DNA of 64,000 nt from JBBQFI01 sp038237805 (GTDB lineage: Bacteria; Verrucomicrobiota; Verrucomicrobiia; Chthoniobacterales; UBA10450). The translations under genes and the position numbers were made by a program. Each line of letters starts with the position of its first letter. The stretch's first letter is position 1. Where the stretch lies: contig JBBRYI010000009.1 of assembly GCA_038237805.1 (NCBI GenBank), forward strand, positions 1 to 64,000, given 5' to 3'. The notes beneath the pieces are model-generated. The model worked only from the letters and a program-made list of their open reading frames with translations. It searched no databases and was not told the DNA's origin. Below are positions 8,709-16,584 of the stretch, one piece after another.

Positions 8709-11084
8709 GTGTTCCGCTTCTCGTGCATTGCGGGTTTTTGCCTTTTGACGTGCGCTTCCACGTTCTCGCAGGTCCCTCCGGGGACGCCCGTCGCGGTTGG
8801 CCAGCGCCAGCGGCCCACGCCCCCGCCTCGAGTTGCTAATCCTAATCCGGCGGTTTCTCCCGAGCCGACGGCGGAGACGGCTGTGCGACTGCAGTTTCCA
8901 AATAGCGACGTCGTCGATGTGCTGCGCTATTACGAAGAGCTGACCGGCAAAAAGTTGATCATGGACAACAACGTTGTCGGCAAGGTCAACATCTTCATCG
9001 CCAAACCGGTCACCCACGATGAAGCCATCCGCATCATCGAGATGAATCTGCTTCTCAACGGTTTCTCCCTTGTGCCCGCGGAAGGCGACATCGTAAAGGT
9101 CATCGGCACCGGAAAAAATCCGCGCACCGCCGGCGTCCCCATCATTTCGGACGAAGCAGATATTCCCGAGGGCGATCACGTCATCAGCTATCTTTTTAAA
9201 CTGCGTTACGCCGATCCGCAGGAATTGCAGCAGGTCCTGGGGCAATATCTTTCGCCGCCGCAACCGTACACTTCGTTTCTCGCGCTCCCGAAATCGTCGA
9301 GCATCCTGGTCACGGAAAATTCCAGCGTGATTCGCACGTTGGTCCGCATCATCGATCAGATCGACGTCGCGCCCGCGGAAGTGGTAAGCGAGTTCATCAA
9401 ACTCGAACGTGCGGACGCCACCAAAGTCGTCGACATGCTCAAGGATATTTTCGAGAAAGGAAACCAGGGCGCCACGACGACGACCGCTCCCGGTTTTCCC
9501 GGGGGTCCACGCGCCATTCGTCCCATCGTTCCCGTTCCGCAACAACCGGTCCAAGGTGATAGCGATGTCGGCGCGTTGATCGGGCTCTCCGAAGAGTCCG
9601 TTGTCGTCGGCAAAATTAAGATCGCCGCCGACATCCGGACCAATCGCATTCACGTCATCACGCGACCCGTTAACATGCCGTTTGTGCGCAAACTGATCGC
9701 GGAGTTCGATGCGAACGTTGATTTTGCGAAGCCGGTCACGCGCGCACTGCGCTACATCTCCGCGAGCGATGTGTTGCCCGTCCTTGTCCAGTCATTAACC
9801 GAACCGGGAGAAAATCAACAGGGTGCTGAAGCGGGTGCTGGGGGTAATCAGAACCCACAACAACAACAACAAAACCAGCGGCGCACGAGTTCGACTTCAT
9901 CCTCAAATCCTTACACCGGCAGTAACGATTCCGGCACTGGCAGCAGTCTCAATGTTTCCGAAGAGCTCTCGACCCAGCCGGTCGATACTACACCAAAAGC
10001 TGTAACGGTCGGCAACGCCAAGATCATCGCCGATCAACGTGCGAACGCGATCATCGTGCTTGGGAATCGAGAAGTCGTTGTGAAGGTGTCGAAAATTTTG
10101 GATCAAATGGACGTCAAAGCCCCGCAGGTTGCGCTCAGCACTGTGATCGGCGAACTGACCTTGAATAATTCCGAAGAATTTGGCGTTGATTATTTCCTGC
10201 AATTCAAAAAGAACAATTTGGGACATGACGTCGGCGTTGGCGGCGGGTCGGTAAACCTGCCAAGCGCTGGTGGTCCACCTATTATTGATCCAGCGAGCTT
10301 AATCACATTTCCCGCATTCTCCACGCTGCCGGGCGGCGCAACGGCTTACGTGGCGGCCGGGAATACTCTTTCGGCAATTGTTCGCGCTCTCGATTCAACG
10401 GGCCGGTTTAGAACTATCTCCCGTCCGATGGTCTTCACGAGTAACAATAAGAAGGCGATAATTGCATCGGGCACGGAGATTCCTGTTCCGGTTAACACGA
10501 TTCAATCCGCTACCGGTGGCGGAATCATCAACACCGGTCTGGCGCAACAATCGAACATTCAATTTAAGAAGGTCGCACTGCAGCTCGAGGTTGTTCCGCT
10601 GATAAACTCAGAGAAGGAGGTGTCGCTGGAAATTTTGCAGAAACTTGACAGCGTAGCGGACAGCGTGACGGTCGATGGGAATCAGATTCCCACGATTGCC
10701 ACGCGTTATATCAAAACGAGTGTCTCCGCACCGAACGGTTCTACGATCGTTTTGGGCGGATTGATTACCGATGAGAAGCGGAGAAGCCAAAGCGGTTACC
10801 CTATTTTGGGCCGTCTTCCTGTAATCGGGGCTTTGTTCCGGGATACGATTAAGTCCAAGACGCGCCGTGAATTGATCGTGTTGATGCGACCGGAAGTAAC
10901 TTTGACGCCGCTTGATCAACATCGGCTTCGTCAGAAAACCGAGGATAAGACGCATTTTGGACCGGAAATTGATCAGGAAGATTGCATTGATTGTCCAAAG
11001 GTTGGAGACCAAAAGCAGACGAAGTCATCGCTCGGCGACAAACAAGTGCAACTGCCTGCTCCAGATTTCCCGCAGGGTGATTAA
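8709..11084 (+). CDS. gspD: Type II secretion system secretin GspD
   Basis: Outer-membrane secretin that forms the exit channel of a type II secretion or related pilus system. The 791-residue protein starts at GTG with a signal peptide (FRFSCIAGFCLLTCASTFSQ). A Pro-rich linker follows, then N0/N1-N3 domains (about 55-440), and a secretin barrel from about 460 to 730. The family signature is visible in VPLINSEKEVSLEI and LGGLITDEKRRSQSGYPILG. A Gln/Ser/Thr-rich low-complexity insert (about 370-410) interrupts an N domain. The tail is charged with a CIDC pair. It is followed by a small peptidoglycan-binding-like gene and gspE with gaps of about 13 bases, so the three probably form one operon. 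The pilin-like proteins of this machinery are probably those near 43-47 kb. Confidence 0.92.
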   Translation: MFRFSCIAGFCLLTCASTFSQVPPGTPVAVGQRQRPTPPPRVANPNPAVSPEPTAETAVRLQFPNSDVVDVLRYYEELTGKKLIMDNNVVGKVNIFIAKPVTHDEAIRIIEMNLLLNGFSLVPAEGDIVKVIGTGKNPRTAGVPIISDEADIPEGDHVISYLFKLRYADPQELQQVLGQYLSPPQPYTSFLALPKSSSILVTENSSVIRTLVRIIDQIDVAPAEVVSEFIKLERADATKVVDMLKDIFEKGNQGATTTTAPGFPGGPRAIRPIVPVPQQPVQGDSDVGALIGLSEESVVVGKIKIAADIRTNRIHVITRPVNMPFVRKLIAEFDANVDFAKPVTRALRYISASDVLPVLVQSLTEPGENQQGAEAGAGGNQNPQQQQQNQRRTSSTSSSNPYTGSNDSGTGSSLNVSEELSTQPVDTTPKAVTVGNAKIIADQRANAIIVLGNREVVVKVSKILDQMDVKAPQVALSTVIGELTLNNSEEFGVDYFLQFKKNNLGHDVGVGGGSVNLPSAGGPPIIDPASLITFPAFSTLPGGATAYVAAGNTLSAIVRALDSTGRFRTISRPMVFTSNNKKAIIASGTEIPVPVNTIQSATGGGIINTGLAQQSNIQFKKVALQLEVVPLINSEKEVSLEILQKLDSVADSVTVDGNQIPTIATRYIKTSVSAPNGSTIVLGGLITDEKRRSQSGYPILGRLPVIGALFRDTIKSKTRRELIVLMRPEVTLTPLDQHRLRQKTEDKTHFGPEIDQEDCIDCPKVGDQKQTKSSLGDKQVQLPAPDFPQGD

Positions 11085-11097
11085 TGATGTCGTTCCG

Positions 11098-11502
11098 ATG
11101 AACCGGATTTGCGCTGTAATATTTGTTCTAGCAGCGAGCTTCGTAGCCGCGACAGCGTGGGGTTCGGATGATCCGCTGTTTCATTCGACGGATTCCCTCG
11201 CTGGTAGGGATGATTATGGAAAGTTTCATCAAGGCCCGTGGCTGAATTCGGCTGACTTCGAGTCCCGCTATACCTGGCGTCCATTATACTATTTGCAGTC
11301 GGGCGCTGCTCTCACGTCACAACCGGCTTACGTTGGCGCGCTCCAAGCTGCTTTGCGTCGCTTGGGTTATTATTGCGGGGAAATTGACGGAGTTTTTACG
11401 CCTTTGGTTAGTGATGCAATCGCGCGACTACAGAAAAATTATTCGATGCGTGTGACTGGGACATTAACCGTTCCTGTTCGCCGGGCATTGTTCTTGCCGT
11501 AG
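11098..11502 (+). CDS. Secreted peptidoglycan-binding-domain protein
   Basis: A 134-residue protein with a signal peptide (ICAVIFVLAASFVAATAWGS), a short linker, and a C-terminal peptidoglycan_binding_1-like fold. The segment LQAALRRLGYYCGEIDGVFT followed by AIARLQKNYSMRVTGTL matches the usual repeat pattern of that domain. The start at 11098 lies 13 bases after the gspD stop and gives the signal peptide; the frame is open further upstream but inside gspD. The stop is 13 bases before gspE, so it is probably translated from the same mRNA. A role in anchoring the secretin to, or passing it through, the peptidoglycan layer is an inference from position. Confidence 0.82.
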   Translation: MNRICAVIFVLAASFVAATAWGSDDPLFHSTDSLAGRDDYGKFHQGPWLNSADFESRYTWRPLYYLQSGAALTSQPAYVGALQAALRRLGYYCGEIDGVFTPLVSDAIARLQKNYSMRVTGTLTVPVRRALFLP

Positions 11503-11515
11503 AAGAAGTGCAGAT

Positions 11516-13255
11516 ATGAATTACGCTGCCAGCCAATCACTGGTTGATCTGCTTCTGGCGAGCGGTGTGTCATCGCAGGAAGAAGCGATGCAACTCGCGA
11601 CGCACTTGAATGGCGATTCGTGGACAGCCCACGTGCTCGATTCCGGCAAGGTCGATGAGCAACGGTTTCTCACCACCATTGGAAATCATTTCAACGTTCC
11701 GGTCTTTTCGATCGAGGCGAAGAATATCGATCGCCAAACCCTTTCGCTGCTGCCGAGCCGTTTCGTTTTCCAACATCACATTCTGCCGATCGAATCGAAG
11801 GAGAACTCGATCGTGCTCGCGACCTACGATCTGTTTAACTCCGTCGGTCGCCAGCTCGCCTCGCAGCTTCTAAAGAAACCGGCCGAGTGGGTGCTCGTGC
11901 CCCGTGGTCAGATTCTGCGCGCGATGAAAACGCTTTACGGCGTGGGCGCAGAAACGTTCGACGAAATTCTAAAAACGAATCGCTCGTTCGAAGCGTTGCA
12001 GGATGTTGAGACGAGCACGGATCTGAACGCGGACGATCCGGAAGCGTCCGTGGTGAAGTTCGTGAATCAAATCATTCGCGAAGCGATCGTCGAGCGGGCG
12101 ACCGATATTCATGTTGAGCCGCTCGAAAACGATTTGCGCATTCGTTATCGCATCGACGGCATTTTGCATGAAGTGGCGGTGCCGCCGCAATTGCGCGTGC
12201 TGCAATCGGCCATCATTTCACGACTGAAAGTGATGGCGCACATGGACATCGCCGAGCGGCGCTTGCCGCAGGATGGTCGCATCAATTTGCAATCGCACGA
12301 ACAGACCATCGACGTGCGTGTCTCGACCATTCCGACCGTGAATGGTGAATCCATCAGTTTGCGTTTGCTTACCCGGACCGAGCAGCAATTCGGCTTCGAT
12401 CGGCTCGATCTCAGTGAGAAACAGGAGCGGATCGTGCGCAATCTTCTGGCGCAGCCGAACGGAATTATTCTCATCACCGGACCTACCGGCTGCGGCAAAT
12501 CGACTTCGCTTTATTGTTTTCTCAGCAGCATCAATTCGGTGCAGCGTCGCATCATTACGATCGAAGAACCGGTGGAATATCGTTTACCAGGCGTTTCTCA
12601 GATCGATGTGAAACCGGAGATCGATCTCACTTTCGCCAAAGGCCTGCGTCACATTTTGCGGCAGGATCCGAACGTAGTAATGGTCGGCGAAATTCGTGAC
12701 ATCGAGACAGCTGACATTTCAATTCGCGCGGCCATGACCGGCCACCTTGTCTTCAGCACGTTGCACACAAACGACGCCGTCGGTGGAATCACGCGATTGC
12801 TCGATATGGACGTCGAACCATTCCTGCTCGCATCGGTGGTGAAGGCGTTCATCGCGCAACGTCTGGTGCGCACGATTTGTCAGGATTGCAAAGCGCCGGT
12901 CGGTTACCCGGTGGATTATCTGAATGAAATCGGTGCGATTGTGTCGGCCGACTTCAAATATTATCGCGGGCAAGGCTGCGATAATTGCCGGCAAACTGGC
13001 TATCGCGGACGCATGGCGATTTATGAAATCTGCGTGGTGACCGAGCCGTTGCGTCGATTGGTGATTCGCAAAGCGACGGGTTCGGAGATGAAGCAGCGCG
13101 CCATTTTGGATGGCATGACCACGTTGCGTCAGGATGGCTGGCGACGGGTGGCGCAAGGAATGACTACCGTGGAAGAAGTCGTGCGCGTGACGCAGACCGA
13201 CGAAGTGATGGCCGAAACGGAGGCCGTTGCCGAGCCGCTAGTGGCGGCTCGGTAA
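11516..13255 (+). CDS. gspE: GspE/PilB-family secretion ATPase
   Basis: Cytoplasmic hexameric ATPase that powers pseudopilus or pilus assembly. Of 579 residues, the first 150 form a MshEN-type N1 domain. The core has Walker A (GPTGCGKSTS, near 323), an Asp box (TIEEPVEY), Walker B (VVMVGEIRDIETA) and a His box (STLHTND). Two CxxC pairs (CQDC and CDNC, about 460-490) form the zinc-binding insert typical of GspE/PilB. It is the third gene of the gspD operon. Whether the system is type II secretion or type IV pilus cannot be told from this gene alone; no pilT is in the window. Confidence 0.92.
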   Translation: MNYAASQSLVDLLLASGVSSQEEAMQLATHLNGDSWTAHVLDSGKVDEQRFLTTIGNHFNVPVFSIEAKNIDRQTLSLLPSRFVFQHHILPIESKENSIVLATYDLFNSVGRQLASQLLKKPAEWVLVPRGQILRAMKTLYGVGAETFDEILKTNRSFEALQDVETSTDLNADDPEASVVKFVNQIIREAIVERATDIHVEPLENDLRIRYRIDGILHEVAVPPQLRVLQSAIISRLKVMAHMDIAERRLPQDGRINLQSHEQTIDVRVSTIPTVNGESISLRLLTRTEQQFGFDRLDLSEKQERIVRNLLAQPNGIILITGPTGCGKSTSLYCFLSSINSVQRRIITIEEPVEYRLPGVSQIDVKPEIDLTFAKGLRHILRQDPNVVMVGEIRDIETADISIRAAMTGHLVFSTLHTNDAVGGITRLLDMDVEPFLLASVVKAFIAQRLVRTICQDCKAPVGYPVDYLNEIGAIVSADFKYYRGQGCDNCRQTGYRGRMAIYEICVVTEPLRRLVIRKATGSEMKQRAILDGMTTLRQDGWRRVAQGMTTVEEVVRVTQTDEVMAETEAVAEPLVAAR

Positions 13256-13275
13256 GAGGAGGACGCGCTCTCTGT

Positions 13276-13300
13276 TGTCATCCCGAGCGCAGCGAGGCGA
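13276..13300. repeat. Half repeat, family A, forming the rpe 3' end
   Basis: Only the left arm, TGTCATCCCGAGCGCAGCGA, is present. Read on the minus strand it encodes the last rpe residues (SLRSG) and the TGA stop (13278-13280). No right arm is recognisable nearby. Confidence 0.7.
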
Positions 13301-13937
13301 TCGCTTCTCGGTAATCGGTCGCGCGAAAGATTGATGTGCCGGCGACAAGAACGTTTGCGCCATTCGCGATTGATGGCTTCGCCGTCTCAGCGTTGATGCC
13401 ACCATCGACCTCAATATCAACCGCAGCATTTTGCGAAAGCCGCCATGCGTGCGCGCGTTTCACTTTTTCCATCATCTCTGGACGAAATGCCTGTCCGCCA
13501 AAGCCTGGATGCACCGCCATCACGAGAAGCAAATCAATACTCGTTAGGTAAGTCTCCACCGCTTCAAACGGCGTCGCTGGATTCAACGATAAGCCGGCGC
13601 GACATCCCGCATCTCGAATTGCGCGCAAAGTTTTTCCGACATCATGTTTCGCTTCTGCTTCAACGTGGACCGTGATCGAGTTTGCACCCGCTTCCACAAA
13701 ACGCGGCGCGTAATGATCGGGATGTTCGATCATGAGATGAACATCGAGCGGAAGTTTTGTATGCTTGCGCACCGTCGCGACGACAGCGGGACCAAAAGAA
13801 ATATTATCGACGAAATGTCCATCCATAATGTCGAGATGAATCCAATCCGCGCCAGCTGCTTCCACGCGGCGGGTTTCTTCGGCCAGCTCCGAGAAATCAG
13901 CCGCTAAAATAGAGGGCGCGATAAGAATTTTGGACAT
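13278..13937 (-). CDS. rpe: Ribulose-phosphate 3-epimerase
   Basis: Rpe interconverts ribulose-5-phosphate and xylulose-5-phosphate in the pentose phosphate pathway. The 219-residue TIM barrel shows the family features: N-terminal APSILAADF, metal-binding DWIHLDIMDGHFVDN, LDVHLMIEHP, MAVHPGFGGQ and IEVDGGINAETA. The final residues ASLRSG and the stop codon come from a half palindromic repeat, so the native C-terminus may once have been different. It is convergent with gspE (22-base gap) and divergent from mreB. Confidence 0.96.
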   Translation of the reverse strand: MSKILIAPSILAADFSELAEETRRVEAAGADWIHLDIMDGHFVDNISFGPAVVATVRKHTKLPLDVHLMIEHPDHYAPRFVEAGANSITVHVEAEAKHDVGKTLRAIRDAGCRAGLSLNPATPFEAVETYLTSIDLLLVMAVHPGFGGQAFRPEMMEKVKRAHAWRLSQNAAVDIEVDGGINAETAKPSIANGANVLVAGTSIFRATDYREAIASLRSG

Positions 13938-14129
13938 CGAGAACGAACATGGAACATCCCGCCTCGAACGTCCAACAACGAACCTGCACTTGACGAGAAG
14001 AGCGTCCGTTCCTAGTTGTTACCCGATTTCAGCCGGTGGAATCGCGCTAGCGGCGCACGAATGCTGCTATAACCAATCAAGGTGCGCCTTCGGCAGACTG
14101 GAATGCGCGATTAACTGGTAAATATTTTC

Positions 14130-15167
14130 ATGTTTGACGGACTTTTCGGCTGGTTATCCAGCGACATTGGTATCGATCTCGGTACGGCCAATACGCTCGT
14201 CTATGTTAAAGATCAGGGCATTGTCTTGCGTGAGCCGTCCGTGGTCGCGGTGCAAGCGGGGACTTCACGAGTGCTCGCCGTTGGCGATGAAGCCAAACGC
14301 ATGCTCGGCCGTACGCCGGCCAACATTGTTGCGGTTCGCCCGTTGAAGGATGGCGTGATCGCGGATTTTGAAGTGACGGAAGCGATGTTGCGCCATTTCA
14401 TTGCCAAAGTGCATGGCCGTCGGGTGCGCGCGAGACCGCGTGTTGTGATTGCGGTTCCATCCGGGATTACCGAAGTGGAAAAACGCGCGGTGCGCGAATC
14501 GGCTACACACGCGGGCGCGCGTGAAGTTTATTTAATCGAAGAACCGATGGCTGCGGCGATCGGTGTCGGGTTACCGGTGCAGGATCCGGCCGGGAACATG
14601 ATCATCGATATCGGCGGCGGTACCACCGAAGTTGCGTTGATCTCGCTGTCGGGAATTGTTTTCAGTCGAAGCGTGCGCGTGGCGGGCGATGAGCTGGATG
14701 AAGCGATCGTTCAATATATGAAACGCGCTTACAATCTGATGATCGGTGAACGCACGGCCGAAGAAATCAAAATAAAAATCGGCTCGGCCTATCCGACGGA
14801 AAAAGAAACGACGATGGAAGTGAAAGGCCGCGACCTGGTGGCGGGGTTGCCGAAAACGCTCATGGTCACTTCGCAGGAAGTGAGGGAAGCGTTGCTCGAA
14901 CCGATCTCCACCATTGTCGATTCGGTGCGGATTACGCTCGAGCGTTGTCCGCCGGAATTGTCCGCCGATTTGGTAGATCGCGGATTGGTCCTGGCCGGCG
15001 GTGGCGCGTTGCTACGCGGATTCGATAAACTTTTGAGCGAGGAGACTGGGTTGCCTGTCCATGTCGCGGAAGATCCGCTTAGCGCGGTCGCGGAAGGAAC
15101 CGGCAAATGCCTCAATGAAATTAAATTTTTGCGTCAAGTGGCCTCTTCGGATCGCACGTGGCGGTAA
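14130..15167 (+). CDS. mreB: Rod-shape-determining protein MreB
   Basis: Actin-like ATPase that forms membrane-associated filaments guiding lateral cell-wall synthesis. The 345-residue length is standard. Phosphate-1 loop DIGIDLGTANTLVY, phosphate-2 IDIGGGTTEVALIS and adenosine loop LAGGGALLRGFD are all visible. An amphipathic N-terminus (MFDGLFGWLSSD) is typical of Gram-negative MreB. It leads the mreBCD-mrdA-rng series, implying a rod-like or elongating cell. The 192 bases upstream hold a possible promoter (TTGACG at 13990-13995) but its -10 is weak. Confidence 0.97.
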   Translation: MFDGLFGWLSSDIGIDLGTANTLVYVKDQGIVLREPSVVAVQAGTSRVLAVGDEAKRMLGRTPANIVAVRPLKDGVIADFEVTEAMLRHFIAKVHGRRVRARPRVVIAVPSGITEVEKRAVRESATHAGAREVYLIEEPMAAAIGVGLPVQDPAGNMIIDIGGGTTEVALISLSGIVFSRSVRVAGDELDEAIVQYMKRAYNLMIGERTAEEIKIKIGSAYPTEKETTMEVKGRDLVAGLPKTLMVTSQEVREALLEPISTIVDSVRITLERCPPELSADLVDRGLVLAGGGALLRGFDKLLSEETGLPVHVAEDPLSAVAEGTGKCLNEIKFLRQVASSDRTWR

Positions 15168-15178
15168 CGAAACCGGAG

Positions 15179-15238
15179 AGCGGAAACCAGATTGCGGAAA
15201 GGTAGCAATCTGGTGAACTCGCTCTTTTTATTTCCGCT
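15179..15238 (+). promoter_or_regulatory. Structured mreB-mreC intergenic leader
   Basis: A perfect 10-base stem (ACCAGATTGC at 15186-15195 with GCAATCTGGT at 15205-15214) is enclosed by an 8-base outer stem (AGCGGAAA at 15179-15186 with TTTCCGCT at 15231-15238; the outer and inner arms share base 15186). The structure ends six bases before the mreC ATG, where no clear Shine-Dalgarno exists. It is not a typical terminator. It may tune mreC translation or mRNA processing. Confidence 0.4.
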
Positions 15239-15244
15239 TTCGCA

Positions 15245-16048
15245 ATGAGCCGCACAAGCATGGTCGCTCTCATAATTTTCGTGATTGCGGTTGGATACTT
15301 GTTGAGCTTCGGCCCGGACAGCACGCGCAAATTGCAATCGGGATTTTACCGGATAATTGCGCCGTTTCTGACGAGCGGGTCAGGTTTGGAAAAACAAATC
15401 ACGTCCATGCGCAGCGGTTTGAAATCGCTCGAAGATTTGGAGCGGGAGAACGGATCGTTGCGCGTGGAAAACCGCTCATTGCGCGCGACCAATGAAGCTT
15501 TGCGCGATGTGGAGCGCGAAGTGAATCGGCTGCGGCACGCGCTCAATTATCGGCAGCGTTCGGAATTTAAATTGGTGCCGGCACAAATCATAACACGTGA
15601 CTCGGCGACCTGGTGGCGCACGGTTACAATTAATCGCGGACGTGAGGATGGTGTTGAACCGGACATGCCGGTGCTGACCGATGAAGGATTGGTGGGAAAA
15701 ACCACCGCCGTCAGCGCAAACATTTCTGTGGTTCTCTTGGTGTCAGATGAAAATTGCCGTGTCGCTGCGACTGTGGAGGGCACGCGCGAGCAGGGAATAG
15801 TGACGGGGGAACGTGTCGCGGGCGCAATTGCGCCAATGTTGAATCTGAATTTTCTTTCTAAACAAGCCGACTTAAAGGCGGGACAGAAAACCTACACCTC
15901 GGGCGTGGGAGGAGTTTTCCCCTCTGGGTTGCTCGTCGGCACAGTGCAAACATTTCGTGTGCGCGAACTCGATGCGCAGGCGCGGCTGGCGCCGGCCGTC
16001 GATTTCGCGCGCCTGGAGGACGTCTTCGTCGTGACGGGGCACAAATGA
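15245..16048 (+). CDS. mreC: Rod-shape-determining protein MreC
   Basis: Bitopic inner-membrane protein that scaffolds the elongasome and activates the PBP2-RodA pair. It has 267 residues: one transmembrane helix (MVALIIFVIAVGYLLSFG), a coiled coil (about 50-100, SLEDLERENGSLRVEN), and a two-lobed periplasmic beta domain (about 105-265) with the typical TITRDSATWW-like segment. It follows mreB after 77 bases containing a stable stem, and overlaps mreD by four bases (ATGA), indicating translational coupling. Confidence 0.94.
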   Translation: MSRTSMVALIIFVIAVGYLLSFGPDSTRKLQSGFYRIIAPFLTSGSGLEKQITSMRSGLKSLEDLERENGSLRVENRSLRATNEALRDVEREVNRLRHALNYRQRSEFKLVPAQIITRDSATWWRTVTINRGREDGVEPDMPVLTDEGLVGKTTAVSANISVVLLVSDENCRVAATVEGTREQGIVTGERVAGAIAPMLNLNFLSKQADLKAGQKTYTSGVGGVFPSGLLVGTVQTFRVRELDAQARLAPAVDFARLEDVFVVTGHK

Positions 16049-16584
16049 TTTTCTTTTTCCTGATGCTCTTTCTCGTGCTCGTGGCGCAGGTGATCGAATT
16101 ATTTTTGCCCGCGTTGGATTGGATGTATGGCGCGCACATTTACGTCGTGCCGGTGATTGTTTTTTACGGCGCGATGGCGCTGCCCCTCTGGCTCGTCCTC
16201 GCGCTCGCCTTCTGGGCGGGTCTCCTTCTCGACGCGCTTACCGTGCAGGTGGTGGGGTCACGGGTTGAAATAGCCTTTGGATGGTCAATAATCCTTTACG
16301 CTGTGCTCGCTGGAATCATGCATGGCCTCAGGCCGCTCTTTGCGCGAGGCCGCTGGGAAGTTCACTGCGTTTTGAGCGGCGTCTGCACTTCCATTATTCT
16401 GCTCGTGCAATATCTCATAATTAGTTTTCGACGCGGTTCGATTTTCTTCACGCGTGAAGTGTGGTGGCAAATCGGTGGACCCGGTCTCATTGCCATGTTG
16501 ATGGCTCCGCTCATCTTTTGGATGCTGCATTGGCTCGGTCGCGCCACGGCGGCGCCGTATCTTCCGGAGGAACAATATCCATGA
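16045..16584 (+). CDS. mreD: Rod-shape-determining protein MreD
   Basis: Polytopic inner-membrane partner of MreC, 179 residues with about five hydrophobic helices (FFFLMLFLVLVAQVIELF, LWLVLALAFWAGLLLDAL, SIILYAVLAGIMHGL, VCTSIILLVQYLIISF, LIAMLMAPLIFWML). Sequence conservation in this family is low, so the call rests mainly on topology and on location between mreC and mrdA. It overlaps both neighbours by ATGA junctions. Confidence 0.85.
   Translation: MIFFFLMLFLVLVAQVIELFLPALDWMYGAHIYVVPVIVFYGAMALPLWLVLALAFWAGLLLDALTVQVVGSRVEIAFGWSIILYAVLAGIMHGLRPLFARGRWEVHCVLSGVCTSIILLVQYLIISFRRGSIFFTREVWWQIGGPGLIAMLMAPLIFWMLHWLGRATAAPYLPEEQYP

Noticed and set aside
8697..9653. A 318-codon open frame antisense to gspD
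   Set aside because: Shadow of gspD; no start context and low-complexity Asp/Arg/Gly composition.
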